From Liolophura sinensis (lineage: Eukaryota; Mollusca; Polyplacophora; Chitonida; Chitonidae), in the NCBI RefSeq assembly GCF_032854445.1, contig NC_088304.1:9621704-9685703 (forward strand): DNA of 64,000 nt, given 5' to 3'. The notes beneath the pieces were generated by a model, which searched no databases, was not told the DNA's origin, and worked only from the letters and a program-made list of their open reading frames with translations. Of the stretch, positions 1 through 12,383 are shown piece after piece. How positions within the stretch are numbered: position 1 is the first letter of the stretch; every line of letters begins with the position of its first letter. A program made the translations under genes and the position numbers.

Positions 1-1869
1 AGGTGTCAGCACTGAAGTGCCATGCTGTACATGTGTGAGGTTTAGGTTTTGGGACATACACCACATACATCCCTGACCACTGTGTCTGCTTGCGAGGGGG
101 TGGGTCCCTGACACTACAGAGGTGTTAGCACTGAAGTGCCATGCTGTACATGTGTGAGGTTTGGGTTATGGGACATACACCACATACATCCCTGACCACT
201 GTCTGCCTGTGAGGGGGCTGGTCCCTGACACTACAGAGGTGTTAGCATTGAAGTGCCATGCTGTACATGTGTGAGGTCTGGGTGATGGGACATACACCAC
301 ATACACCCCTGACCACTGTCTGCCTGTGAGTGGGTGGGTCCCTGACACTACAGAGGTGTTAGCACTGAAGTGCCATGCTGTACATGTGTGAGGTTTGGGT
401 TATGGGACATACACCACATACATCCCTGACCACTGTGTCTGCCGGTGAGGGGGTGGGTCCCTGACACTACAGAGGTGTCAGCACTGAAGTGCCATGCTGT
501 ACATGTATAAGGTTTGGGTGATGGGACATACACCACATACATCCCTGACCACTGTGTCTGCCGGTGAGGGGGTGGGTCCCTGACACTACAGAGGTGTTAG
601 CACTGAAGTGCCATGCTGTACATGTGTGAGGTTTGGGTTATGGGACATACACCACATACATCCCTGACCACTGTGTCTGCCTGTGAGGTGGCAGGTCCCT
701 GACACTACAGAGGTGTCAGCACTGAAGTGCCATGCTGTACATGTGTGAGGTGTGGGTGATGGGACCTACACCACATTCACCCCTGACCACTGTGTCTGCC
801 TGTGAGGGGGCTGGTCCCTGACACTACAGAGGTGTCAGCACTGAAGTGCCATGCTGTACATGTATAAGGTTTGGGTGATGGGACCTACACCACATTCACC
901 CCTGACCACTGTGTCTGCCTGTGAGTGGGTGGGTCCCTGACACCACAGCGGTGTCAGTACTGAAGTGCCATGCTGTACATGTATAAGGTTTGGGTTATGG
1001 GACCTACACCACATTCACCCCTGACCACTGTGTCTGCCTGTGAGGGGGTGAGTCCCTGACACTACAGAGGTGTCAGCACTGAAGTGCCATGCTGTACATG
1101 TATAAGGTTTGGGTGATGGGACCTACACCACATTCACCCCTGACCACTGTGTCTGCCTGTGAGGGGGCTGGTCCCTGACACTACAGAGGTGTCAGCACTG
1201 AAGTGCCATGCTGTACATGTATAAGGTTTGGGTGATGGGACCTACACCACATTCACCCCTGACCACTGTGTCTGCCTGTGAGGGGGCTGGTCCCTGACAC
1301 TACAGAGGTGTCAGCACTGAAGTGCCATGCTGTACATGTATAAGGTTTGGGTTATGGGACCTACACCACATTCACCCCTGACCACTGTGTCTGCTTGTGA
1401 GGGGGCTGGTCCCTGACACTACAGAGGTGTCAGCACTGAAGTGCCATGCTGTACATGTATAAGGTTTGGGTTATGGGACCTACACCACATACACCCCTGA
1501 CCACTGTGTCTGCTTGTGAGGGGGCAGGTCCCTGACACTACAGAGGTTTCAGCACTGAAGTGCCATGCTGTACATCTGAGTAACTGACACTACAGAGGTG
1601 TCAGCACTGAAGTGCCATGCTGTACATGTATAAGGTTTGGGTTATGGGACCTACACCACATACACCCCTGACCACTGTGTCTGCCTATGAGGGGGCTGGT
1701 CCCTGACACTACAGAGGTGTCAGCACTGAAGTGCCAGGCTGTACATGTATAAGGTTTGGGTTTTGGGACATACACCACATACACCCCTGACCACTGTGTC
1801 TGCCTGTGAGGGGGCTGGTCCCTGACACTACAGAGGTGTCAGCACTGAAGTGCCTTGTGGTACATGTAG
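1..1869. repeat. 119-bp satellite array, about 17 copies
   Basis: Tandem copies of a roughly 119-bp unit, recognisable by GAAGTGCCATGCTGTACATG followed by a CCTGACCACTGTGTCTGCC block and a GTCCCTGACACTACAGAGG block. The array runs off the left edge of the window, so its true size is unknown. One copy near 1556-1607 is cut to about 51 bp. Two sequence flavours exist: copies with ACATGTGTGAGG (mostly left) and copies with ACATGTATAAGG (mostly right). The array ends abruptly near 1869. Open frames on the - strand inside it are by-products of the repeat. Confidence 0.95.
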
Positions 1870-2650
1870 ACACGGATGGCCAATCAAGTCACATTACTGT
1901 CAAAATAATGACAAAAGCCAAGGCCAAGTACTCCTTGCTCTTACCTTTAAATGCATAGTTCCAGTGGTAGGTCATGGAGATGACTATGTTTTCAAATTAC
2001 CTGTGAGACACTACGACCATTATGAGGGACTTCACTATCAAGTATGTTGGCTTTATGTCAGCCGGTGCAACTGTACAAACAAGTTAATAAAAAAAGTATG
2101 GCTGCATGCCAACGGCTCATTAGTATGTGAATTAAGGTCTTTGAAAGTGCTGGAAAACAAAACCATTTAAGTCCTTCAAAGTCCTGGTAAAATATTTTTT
2201 CAGAAGTGTGGGAACCCTGATATCACATGGTTCCTTTTACTGTACCCATGCATTAAATGTACGACTTCAAAAATTGTGTAGCTACACTCACCTAGAGTAT
2301 GACTTTGTCACAAAATCCAGCCATACACAAGGTATATCTCTTATATATGTAATTCACTCTGATCCAACGGCTACTCAACAATCTTTATACCAGAATATAA
2401 TAATAGACAGCCATCGCTGTCCAATTAGAAGAAGTTGGCAGATTGAAAATTTCAGATGTGTTGGTCAGATGCACTGGAAGCTCTAAGAAGTATTTTGTCA
2501 TCATCTTTTGATATGACAGTGAACCAGCCTCTAACTGTTTCTACCAGTTTTAACTCCCATGCATAGAGCGTGTGGAAAGTGCTTGTGTTATGAGGTTTTA
2601 CCTGCCACCAGGCATAAATGCAGACAACCTTTGCATGTTGTTGTTTTTTC

Positions 2651-2803
2651 TATTTATTTATTTATTTGATTGGTGTTTTACACTGTACTCAAGAATATTT
2701 CACTTATATGACACCGGCCAGCATTATAGTGGGAGGAAACCCTGCAGAATTCGGGGGGAACCCATAACCATCCGCAGGTTGCTGCCAGACCTTTCCACAT
2801 GTT
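2651..2803 (-). mobile_element. SINE family A, 3' part
   Basis: Reads on + as the (TTTA)n tail, GATTGGTGTTTTACACTGTACTCAAGAATATTTCAC, CGGCCAGCATTATAGTGGGAGGAAACC and CATCCGCAGGTTGCTGCCAGACC blocks seen in many copies here. The tRNA-like head is missing. Confidence 0.85.
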
Positions 2804-3067
2804 GTTGTTTATTATTTCTGTCCGTTGTTAAGGAAATCACAGTTTGATTGGATACTGTGTCTGTGTTTATATTCATCAGCCAATGAGCTGGGTGGATCGG
2901 GTATTCATCCTTATTAGATCAAGGCATTAAATGTAGCTATACATGAAGTGTCTGACTTGATGGAATGACTTTGGATGATACAGACACTTTAAAAAATGGA
3001 CACAAAGGAAATTGAAAATCACTTTTAACCCACCCTCCTCATTTAAGTAACTGATATTTTTGCTACA

Positions 3068-3279
3068 GGGGGCCTCCACGACCTGGTGGGCAGTGTGCTG
3101 AGAACTCGAGCCTTGCATCAATGCGGTCCCTGTGAGTTCAAGTCTAGCTCGTGCCGACTTCCTTCTCATTGGAAGTGGAATGGTCATAGGTTTCCTCAAT
3201 CTCGGCTTGGTTTCGTCCCACCATTACGCTGGCTACTGTGGTATCAGTGAAATATTCTTGAGGGTTGCATAAAAAAAAT
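3068..3279 (+). mobile_element. SINE family A, near full length
   Basis: Starts with GGGGGCCTCCACGACCTGG, contains the promoter-B-like GTGAGTTCAAGTC, and ends in the AGTGAAATATTCTTGAG tail plus an A-rich end. The tail stops 21 bp before the acceptor-flanked RFC2 exon at 3301. Confidence 0.85.
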
Positions 3280-3300
3280 ATTTCCAGTGAACATTTTCAG

Positions 3301-5920
3301 AGCCCATCCAGTCTCGCTGTGCCGTGCTGAGATATTCCAAACTATCAGATGCCCAACTATTGGCCAGGCTTTTAGAGATTTGTGAGCAGGAGAGCGTGAG
3401 TTATACAGATGACGGACTGGAGGCCATCATCTTCACAGCTCAAGGGGACATGAGACAGGTAGGGGAGTTGATGAAGCCTTAAAGCTGGAAGGAAATCTAT
3501 GCAAGGTTCTATCCACGTTTCAGTCTGGCGCTTTTTGAAGATTGATTTATTGATTTGATTGAGTGTTCAGTCATACTCAATAATATTTCACTTATACGAC
3601 AGCAGCCACAATCATCTGCAGGCTGCTATTGAAGTAATTGGGGTTTAAAGAAAGTACCATTGTGAGAAAAATATTTTTACAAACTCTGTCAAAATTCAGA
3701 TATTTTTATTAGGGGCCTCTCTCCCCTTTAGCAGTGCTTGGACTGAAATCTTGTAATAGAAATAGTGTTTTCAGGTGATGAGATAGGAATCAAGCAGGAA
3801 AAAATAAGCTGTAGTTTATATGTAAACAATAACATTGGTCACTTGTTCTCAAATTTCGAAAACGATGGCTGCTATAAACAAACAGGACAAGACTGTGCAT
3901 CAAGAGTTGAAAAGGTACAGGAAGTTGAGTAGTTACTGTGGAGAGTTTTGTGATTGTCAGTATGTAATATTATGGGGAAATACATGTATGTTGCTGCAAC
4001 TGTTTTCATTGGCTACCAAGTATCTAATTTGCATATGATTGACATGTTGCAGGGATTGAACAACTTACAGTCCACTTTCCAAGGTTTTGGGCATGTGAGC
4101 AGTGAAAATGTGTTTAAGGTAAGCAATCATTTCCCGAGGGAAACCTCTGAAATTATCTCAGTGCTTTACAACCATTCAGAGCTCAGTTGTTTTGTACTTC
4201 ATTTGCTGCTAGCATGTTCGAATATTTGGGCCCAGAAGTTTAAAAAATACCTGTAATGAGTTATTTCTGTATTCTATACAATTGTTTTTTTTTTTTGTGC
4301 CATGCTCAAGAATGGTATCATCATGTAGTAATTTCTTCAAAGAATGGTAGCTAAGTCCCTAGATGGAGGAAATGATGCGTCAAATCAAGCCATAATCTGA
4401 AATCAGTTGGCCTTTCCATTTCACGTTAGTAACGACTTTGTGGGCAGGTATAAACACAATTATGCCACACCTGTCTTGTTGTTGTTGTAATTTCAGGTAT
4501 GTGATGAGCCTCACCCATTGCTCATTAAGGGGATGTTAGAACAGTGTGTGGCAGGTAACATTGACGAGGCGTACACTGTAATGGCACACCTGTGGAAGTT
4601 AGGGTATTCCCCTCATGACATCATCACCATCATCTTCAGGGTCTGTAAGACGACAAACATGCCAGAGTTTCTCAAGCTGGAGTTCATAAAGGTAAAGTCT
4701 TGAAGGGATCATTTCAGTGAATTGAATTTTTGTTCCAGCATAAGATTCTCAAATTTAATAGAATTGGGCCTTGAAAATTGAAGGAAACTTGCTGACTTAC
4801 AGCAGCCAAGACGGTGGGATATTGGACAAAGGGTCACACATAGCCATGGCCTTATGTCAATATACGTCATAACTGCTCATGTAAATGCTTGAAAGAAACA
4901 TTACAACCAGAGATGTTCAGAATTAGAACACGAATTCTTTTAACCTATTCGCATGTTTGCCAGGTGTTTATTCCAGCATATTCTGAAGGCATTATTCTGT
5001 GTAGACGGATAAAATTATGCTTTGTGTGAAGCCCTGAAATTGTGAATCCAACCATTGTAGTTTTGTCTCCAAAATTGTATGAAAATTGTGCATAAATTGC
5101 ACTGGGAGTTGCTCTTTCATTTGCAAAAATGTTGAAGAATTAGGGTGAACGGCCACAACTAACTTTTTCTGATGTGCTTGGTATCTCAACAAATCAGGTT
5201 TCAATCAGGAATTCTGATTGGGCCATGGGATGCGCCATGGTAAAGCACCTGGACACAGTTGTCACATGACTCATACCTGTCACACACATATAGCTAAAAG
5301 GCAAACCAGGGTTCAGGTGATGTAAGCAGAAACAGCTGCAGTCTCGCTTTATAGAGATCTTTCTCCCTTGATTGATCAGAATTGATAAAATCACGGCACC
5401 TTTATTGATTTTATCAGTGTGTGCAATTTTGCTTATGTTCAACTTGTTTATACAACATCACAAGGACAAAAAGTTCTGCTTTTTAAAACTTCATGTGGGA
5501 TACTTTGTTGATGAACATGAACATTTAGTCTGGTGTGTTTTTGTTTTAAATACTCGCAAATTACATGCCACTTATAGCACAGTCATCTTGCATACTGAAG
5601 CTGCTGTTACACATCGTAATCATGTTGTTCTCAGTTTCCATTTGTAGGATATTGGATTCACTCACATGAAGATCATGTTGTTCTCAATTTCCATTTGCAG
5701 GATATTGGATTCACTCACATGAAGATCATGTTGTTCTCAATTTCCATTTGCAGGATATTGGATTCACTCACATGAAGATCATGTTTTTCTCAATTTCCAT
5801 TTGCAGGAAATTGGATTCACTCACATGAAGATTTGTGACGGAGTTGACTCCCTTTTACAGATGTCCGGATTGCTGGCAAGAATGTGTAAAAAGACTTTGG
5901 ATCCCAAACTTAAAGTGTGA
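3301..5920 (+). CDS. RFC2: Replication factor C subunit 2, C-terminal half (last 4 exons)
   Basis: Small subunit of the RFC clamp loader, which opens and loads PCNA at primer ends in the nucleus and also serves the alternative RAD17, CTF18 and ATAD5 loaders. Coding exons: 3301-3458, 4053-4118, 4497-4691, 5807-5920, all with AG/GT borders and continuous phase (the first begins with two bases of a split Glu codon). The first exon reads [12 protein letters not shown], which carries the SRC arginine-finger motif, and ends GDMRQ, the sensor-2 region. Then come [38 protein letters not shown] and FRVCKT, and finally EIGFTHMKI...[16 protein letters not shown] before TGA. These match animal RFC2 almost residue for residue in the lid and collar domain. 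The 5' exons (Walker A/B) lie outside the window. Exon 4 is preceded by three decoy acceptors. Confidence 0.95.
3541..3628 (-). mobile_element. SINE family A fragment
   Basis: Short degenerate 3' piece in an RFC2 intron: TTTGATTGAGTGTTCAGTCATACTCAATAATATTTCACTTATACGAC-type blocks followed by CATCTGCAGGCTGCT. Confidence 0.65.
4932..5147 (+). mobile_element. Foldback/MITE family M1 copy
   Basis: About 215 bp with partly inverted ends (GAATTCTTTTAACC...GTTGAAGAATTAGGG). Internal landmarks shared with other copies are GGTGTTTATTC, CATTATTCTGTGTAGAC, GATAAAATTA, GAAATTG...AATCCAACC, TGTAGTTTTGTCTCCAAAAT and GCATAAATTGCACTG. It sits in the last RFC2 intron. Confidence 0.75.
5648..5806 (+). repeat. 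53-bp tandem repeat made of a splice acceptor plus exon start
   Basis: Three copies of exactly 53 bp start at 5648, 5701 and 5754. Each begins with GATATTGGATTCACTCACAT, a copy of the first bases of the true last RFC2 exon (5807, GAAATTGG), and ends in a pyrimidine-rich stretch plus TTTGCAG. The sequence just before 5648 ends TTTGTAG. Four equivalent acceptors therefore stand in a row, 53 bp apart. Confidence 0.95.
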
Positions 5921-7077
5921 CGAAATCAAAAAATGTGCACTTGTGTCACTGATTGGAGGCCAGTTTCTTGGAACTTCAGAGGAATAATTTTCTGCATGAA
6001 TAATTGCTATCTCTTTTATGTCCCTGATGAAGACGGCAGAGAGCAAATCTACATATATCCATGAAGTTCTGCGAAAGTTTTTTTTTGGCATGTAATTTGA
6101 TAAAAAGAGTAAGCAGAGGCATTTGTTTGCAAGAACACTCATGGTGTAGAAATTAGAGATGGCAAATCCCAGAAAATTGATCTGAAGACCTAGAATTTTG
6201 TTTGTTGAAATGCCTTCATTACACAGAATTCGCATGTTTAACGGAGATAAATGTAATATGTGCAGTCATAAAGATTTCAAAAAGTGCAACCCAAAGAAAG
6301 TAAAGCATTTTGTCAGTTCTGAAATTCATCAGCATTGCCTGTAAATATACACCATTTATGTTCATTGAACTGAGAATATACACATTACAAGCAGTTTTGT
6401 GAAATTGTGTTTTTTGCGTAGTCTGTTGAGCTGGGACATTGATCCAAACGTTTTCTGGATTATCGTTATTGCAGAAATGTTTTTTCCAATTAGTTCCAAT
6501 CATGAAGAGTGATTAGTGTAAAAAAGCCCACATTTGATTGCTTGATTAAAATGCTTGATCAGAACTGACCAACATAAAATCCATTGTTTTGAAAACATTT
6601 TATTCGGTTTGAAAATTCCTTTAAAAAAAAATAGATCCAAAAATTTTTCTGGATAATGTGCAATGGTCTGTCATTTGGCCTACGCTTCATTTTATTGTTT
6701 TCTTTGCCTTTAAGGCATGGGCGTCAGGGCCACCAAAATCTAGAGTAAGGTAGGCCCATTATGCAGATGGCTATGGAAACAGCACACGCGTAGCCATGCC
6801 TATATCCAAGCTCATTAGTCACAAATACTGGTGTAATGAGCTTAGTAACTGACCAAAAAATTCATCAATGATAAAGTTTCACATTACACATATATCTCAC
6901 TTGTGAGATTTCTGTTTATCTTTGAAAGGTGTTTTGAGGTTATTATGGAAGGTAGGCAGATAACCTGCCTTAAAAATTGTTATATTCAGTTGGGGCAAAA
7001 TTTTAGGTCATTTACTTAGCAGGCTTATAAAATCCTGAGGGGCCAGGGGCTGAAGAAATAACAAAGATGACCTCATG

Positions 7078-7421
7078 TATTTATGTCTTTGGTCGATGTT
7101 TAGCACCATACTCAATTCTTCTTCACTTCTGTTGTGGCTGTCCGGGTTATGGGTGGAGGAAACCCATACCTGAAGGAAACCCATGGCTGAAGGAAACTTG
7201 AATTTATTTGGCTGGAGTTTTAGGCCTTACTCAAAAACAGCTCGATTACACCACTGTGGCAGGCATGGTGTAAGGAAACCGAGCAGAGCCCATTGGAAAC
7301 TCACACTAGTCTGTGGCTTGCTGGCAGACCTTCTCACGTACGACCTGAGAGAACGCACGCAGGAGCTGGACTTAAACTCATAGTGATCGCATTGGTGAGA
7401 TGCTGCTAGGTCAACGTGCTT
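7078..7421 (-). mobile_element. Two adjacent degenerate SINE A copies
   Basis: A short piece (about 7078-7195) is followed by a longer one (about 7202-7421) with GGTGTAAGGAAACCGAGCAG, GGCAGACCTTCTCACGTACG and GAGCTGGACTTAAACTCA, the family's antisense landmarks. Confidence 0.6.
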
Positions 7422-7458
7422 CAGACAGAATCCTGAATGGTGACAAAATTTGAGTGTA

Positions 7459-7671
7459 CTCTAATTCCTCAACCATCTCACATTGGAAAGACCAACTTTC
7501 TGTGCAATTTATGCATATTTTTAATTTGATTTTGAAGAAAAAACTACATCGGTTGGATTAGCCAATTTCAGGACATCTCAAAAAATAAATTTATTAGTCT
7601 TCATCCAATATTGCCTTCAGAATATGCTTGAATAAATACCTTGTAAACATGTGAAAATGTTGAAGAATTTC
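7459..7671 (-). mobile_element. Foldback/MITE family M1 copy
   Basis: Reverse-oriented copy: CTAATTCCTCAACC at one end and GTTGAAGAATTTCAG at the other, with TGCAATTTATGC, CATCGGTTGGATT and CCTTCAGAATATGCTTGAAT inside. Confidence 0.75.
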
Positions 7672-7925
7672 AGTAGACCTAAACTACACACAAGTGAATC
7701 GGCCCCTGATTCATGTACATGGTGTAATGCTGGAGCAAACCTAAAATCATGTGAAATTCTGTCACAGCCCCTTAACTTCCACAAATCCGGAAAATGAGTA
7801 CTTTTCAGTTACCTATAAAACAAAAAGTTTATCTATCACTGCCAAAACTGACATTTCAAGGTCCATGTCATATTCTAATATCAGCCAGACTTCTGCACAA
7901 GTCCATGTCAGCGAAAACTTTAAAA

Positions 7926-8108
7926 CCAGAAAGTCCTTGTGTTGGCCTAACTCGCCAGAATGTCCTTGTGTTGGCCTAACTCGCCAGAATGACGTTGTGT
8001 TGGCCTAACTCACCAGAAAGTCCTTGTTTTGGCCTAACTCACCAGAAAGTCCTTATGTTGGCCTAACTCACCAGAGAGTCCTTATGTTGGCCTAACTTGC
8101 CAGAAAGT
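7926..8108. repeat. 29-bp tandem repeat, about 6 copies
   Basis: Unit of the type GTCCTTGTGTTGGCCTAACTC + GCCAGAAT, with drift along the array (GTCCTTATG in later copies). Confidence 0.9.
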
Positions 8109-9212
8109 GTTTATGTAGAACAAACTTTAATACTAGATTTTCAACCCCAAATTCCTGGTTCAAGAATATAACATAGAGCAGAAAACATTCATGCCAGAGC
8201 CAAATTTTTTAGGGCAGCAGTTTTAACATCCAAAATTTCTGACAGTTAAAACCAAGAATCCCACATTTTCCTGTACGGCTCTCCATTCATAACCTAACAC
8301 AGAACCTAACCTGGATAAAACATAACAAATTAAGCAGAGAATGTAATACATGTACTCTTATGCTGTTAAGCATCACCATGAAATACACAAAAGCCAAAAC
8401 AAGTTCATCTAGGCTGTTTATCAGTTTATTTCACATTAAATAAATTCATTATTTCTCTTTTCTTATCACAGTGTCTTCTGTGGTCACAAAGATCAGCCAT
8501 AAAATTAAACATTTTGTCATTTAGATATTACACCTTTAAGTGTACAACATAAATTTTAGTACATACATGACATATTAACGTATTATCAAATCAACAAATG
8601 AATGATGCTTTTGTGAATTTACTTCACATATTATGTTTAGGAATGAAATGTTGTTAACAAATCCAATGTCAAAAAACTGGATGCTATAAAAGTATCTACA
8701 ATTCGAAAAATATAAGAAAATAACAAAATACTGCTGCATTTCTTCCAAAGCCCCCATTCACAACACGATCACAATTTTGGTTGAAAGATCAAAACCGTAT
8801 GGAACAAGCATTTATCGTGTTTTCTGACTTGTCGTACTTGAAACTAGCACACGTGGAATACAGCTTTATCATGTGAACATGTTCACTACATTTGTTTTTA
8901 TTGTGATGTTCATAATCTACCTAAGCTACAATAACTCTGGGACCTGTTCGTATAAAATGCGTAATGCAGAACAGCTATCATATTTTCAATAAATGAGAAA
9001 TATATAAATTCCTGTAATACCCTAGCAGTTATTAATTGTGAATATACAATGTCTTGAGACCCTAAATCAATTAAAAAGTTAACCTTTCTTCATAAAATAT
9101 TGCAAGATTTTTTTTCATGTCACATTAAATCTCAAAATGGGATGATATAATAATTAGTGATAATCACATTATTAAATTAGCTTGTCGTGTGTCATCAACA
9201 TAAAACATGGCT

Positions 9213-9370
9213 CAACCAATCAAATGTCACGCTTCCCAGTGCATACAATATACACTGGCATTACAGGTAATTGCCCAATCAAAACAACTGTAACTTATTA
9301 ACACTCAGCAGCACCCAACCAATCATGTAGATGTACTATGTGGCACTGTACCAATTGACCAATCAAAACG
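9213..9370. repeat. Diverged repeat with four CCAATCA-type motifs
   Basis: CCAATCAAAT, CCAATCAAAA, CCAATCATG and CCAATCAAAACGC lie at roughly even spacing, with similar flanking words (AACTGTAACTTA, CGCTTGTATCTTA). It may be an old tandem duplication. No adjacent gene start was found, so promoter function is not supported. Confidence 0.35.
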
Positions 9371-10140
9371 CTTGTATCTTAAATTGCCCTCTACTACAAA
9401 ATCAAAGTACAAGCAAGTGCACCTGTCACACTATGTGAAGACAAAATACTTAGCTAAACAACCAGACAAAATAAAAAATATCATGTTTGTCTCACTGATG
9501 AATTTAACAGAGAAAAGGCCCCTGAGCCATAACAAAGAATATATTTACACTATGTCATGACCAAACTCCAGTGTGCACAGGGTGCCGTATGGGTACACCT
9601 TAATACGCATCCTTGGCTGAAATGGCAAATTTAAATCATGGAAATTGTAAATACACATAAATGTGCAAATGACCTTGTAAGCCAACTACCTAGGGTCAAT
9701 CTAAACATGGTGTAATTAATGACTTCATCTTCTATTATTAGAATTATTAACATCTCTACATGCACTGTGTGTGGTAAAACAGCTGTTTCCTGCTCACCCA
9801 ACCTCAAATACTTTATTCTGATTGCGCGTGCATGTCAATGCTAACCCAGTCTGAGATCATCTGGCACACAGTGTACAATCATGGTCAACTGTGTATGGAG
9901 CAGCTAACTAAACAGGCTAATGGAACAATGGCCGTAAGGTGTCCTCTTTTTTGTTTTGTTGGGTTTTTTTTCTTTTCTTTTCGGATGACCCATAACAATG
10001 TAAATGCACACGTATGTAACAGTCTCTGTCAGGCCCCAGTTTCATGAAGCGCCCTTGGCCAGACAAGCCCTTAACTACCATCACAGAATATGCTGTAGAG
10101 ATATGAAGTATACTTACAGGTGTAGCTATGTGGTACTTGT

Positions 10141-10452
10141 TATAATTCTTCAATCTGTTCACATCATAGCAAGGTGTTTATTCAAACAAAATCTGAAGAT
10201 ATTATTCTGTGTAGGCTGACAAAACCACACCAGTAATTCTTCAACCTTTTCGCATGTATGCAAGATGTTTATTCAAGCAATTTCCGAGGGCATTATTCTG
10301 TGTAGACTGATAAAATTACAGTTTTTGTTAAGCCCCGAAATTGGTCAATCAAACCAATGTAGTTTTGTCTCCAAAATCAACTTTAAAAAGCGCATAAATT
10401 GCACTGAAAGTTGCTTTTTCATATGCGAAAAGGTAGTAAAATTTGGATAAGG
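10141..10452 (+). mobile_element. M1 foldback element plus adjoining partial copy
   Basis: A partial copy (about 10141-10215, ATAATTCTTCAATCTGTTCA to GTGTAGGCTGACAAAA) is followed directly by a fuller one (about 10230-10452) from GTAATTCTTCAACC to GCGAAAAGGTAGTAAAATT. Both carry GGTGTTTATTCAA and ATTATTCTGTGTAG. Confidence 0.75.
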
Positions 10453-11904
10453 TCACGAACACATCATGAAAGTGACCCCTGAGTGTAAGGCCATCAACTG
10501 ATCTATTTGTTAAGAATTGGTTAGTGAAACGTGACACACATTCTTGACTTAATGTTGATTTTAGTGCACGAACAAGTATTGAAAATGTAGGTTTCAAGAA
10601 AAGACAATGCTGAGTGTTAACTGCATGTAGATGTGTGACTTAAACCATAATCCTTAAACCCTGTTACACCCAAATCCTTCAAAACATTAAAACTGTCAAG
10701 GCCTGATCACAGTTACACTCACAACTACTTAGGACAAGCCACAAATAATACGTCGCTGGTAATCGCTGTAAAACTTAGAATAAATTCCATGCCATTTCTA
10801 GTTGGTTGCTATACATGTAAAAACCAGAAATTTGACTGAAATATTGCCCCATTATTAAAAGAACTTACATGTAGTTCACCTCAATATGAAGCTGCATGCG
10901 AAATTTGGAATTACTCTGACATAGTACAATTCATACCCTCAGAATGCTGGAATGTTCATTTGTAGTCATGGGATGAAGTCAACAACACCTGATAAATAAA
11001 ATACTACCCCCATGGCTTAGAATGGAGGAATGAAAATACCCACACATAAACCATAACTAAAGTTTTTACCATTGGTGGCTGTACTTTTACTTTTGATATA
11101 TCCTAAGTCTTGGGACAAATACAAGTAGTGTTGAAAGTAGAATACTACATTTCTTTACCAGCTTTTTGGAAAAGCAAAGATATGAGTATGTTGTTCATTA
11201 GATGGTCAAACCATTTGAGAAAAAAGAAACTCAATATTCCCGCTCCAATTACATATACATGTATATCAGCTATGATGAGCAGATCACATGTCCCAAAAAT
11301 TAGAAGAAATACAGTACCCATAAACGACAAGTAAAGTTTTTTACAGCTGGTTTACATGTTGTAATCAAGATAACCAACACAGCTGCTGATAACTGTCCCC
11401 ACAATCTCCCCCAAAATACAACAATTACTATACAAGAACTCAACACAAAATACTAATTGCCATGGAAACAAAGGAGGTCAACAAATTTTAAAGTATCAAT
11501 TATTTCCTCAACAATGAAAACATATCATAGACTTCTTCTTATCCAATAAAATAATACAAATGTTACTATGTATGTAACCAACAAAGGAGGGACTTTCTGA
11601 GTGGACGGATGTCTCCTTAAAGCCCTTTTCATATTAAACTACAGTCAAGATTCCTTAATCTTAGAGTTTAAAACTTGTTTGACGTTGTCTTACTACTGCT
11701 AAGTCTGTCCATTATTATGTCTTGAACTGGGGAATAAAATATGCTACAAAGAAAAACATTCAACAATTTAACAAAATAGTTCATAACGGAAATTATGTGT
11801 CATATGTACAAACCTAATGTTTTCCAGAGTGGCATACGTGGAACTGAATTTTACAATATCAACAGTGCCAACTAGACTGAAGATTTACAGTGGCAAGCTA
11901 CCAC

Positions 11905-11952
11905 CAGCAGGCTTCTAGCATTCCACTAGCAGGCTTCTAGCATTCCACTACC
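11905..11952. repeat. Short direct repeat, 2 copies of about 24 bp
   Basis: GCAGGCTTCTAGCATTCCAC occurs twice in succession. Confidence 0.85.
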
Positions 11953-12383
11953 ATTCATCCAGCCCCTATCTACCCTGGAGGACACTTTCACAAAACTTTG
12001 TAGGTCAAATTTATTGTAAAATTTTTGTAAATGACGTTATGTTGGTTGGAGCGCCACAGAGAGACTTAATATACCAAGACAGTTACAAAATATAATTTGC
12101 GAACTTTTGTTTAAGTCTGCCCAGGTCTATAGACAAATGGTGCACTGGAATATCATTTTAGTGTAACCCTTCCATAACCACTCCACAGGCACACACTACA
12201 GACAAATCACAGGCTGACTGCCGGCTTACCACTGAGCCGCCTATAATGAGGACTTTGAGCTCTGAATAGCCATGTGAGGCATACAACAGTCAATTTTCAT
12301 CTATTAACAATTTACCATATATCCCATACACAAAATAACCCAATAAGAAAACCTGAACTCCCCATGCCTTGACCACAGGTATC

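Larger units (their letters stand above)
1870..3300. other. RFC2 intron sequence with SINE pieces
   Basis: No coding exon is supported here. The open frames at 1850-2170 and 2208-2486 have no splice or family support. The stretch is inferred to be part of the RFC2 intron upstream of the 3301 exon; it holds two SINE copies (2651-2803 and 3068-3279). Confidence 0.6.
5921..12383. other. Gene-free stretch between the converging RFC2 and CCDC74 3' ends
   Basis: No exon is supported on either strand. The sequence holds degenerate SINE A pieces (7078-7421), M1 foldback copies (7459-7671, 10141-10452), a 29-bp tandem repeat (7926-8108), a run of CCAAT motifs (9213-9370) and AT-rich unique DNA. It must contain the 3' UTRs of both flanking genes, but their ends cannot be fixed. 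An AATAAA on - (TTTATT at about 12009 on +) lies about 375 bp past the CCDC74 stop and is a candidate poly(A) signal. Confidence 0.55.

Noticed and set aside
1850-2486. Two + open frames of 106 and 92 codons next to the left satellite.
   Set aside because: No family match, they do not resemble RFC2 upstream exons, and no splice sites place them in a transcript.
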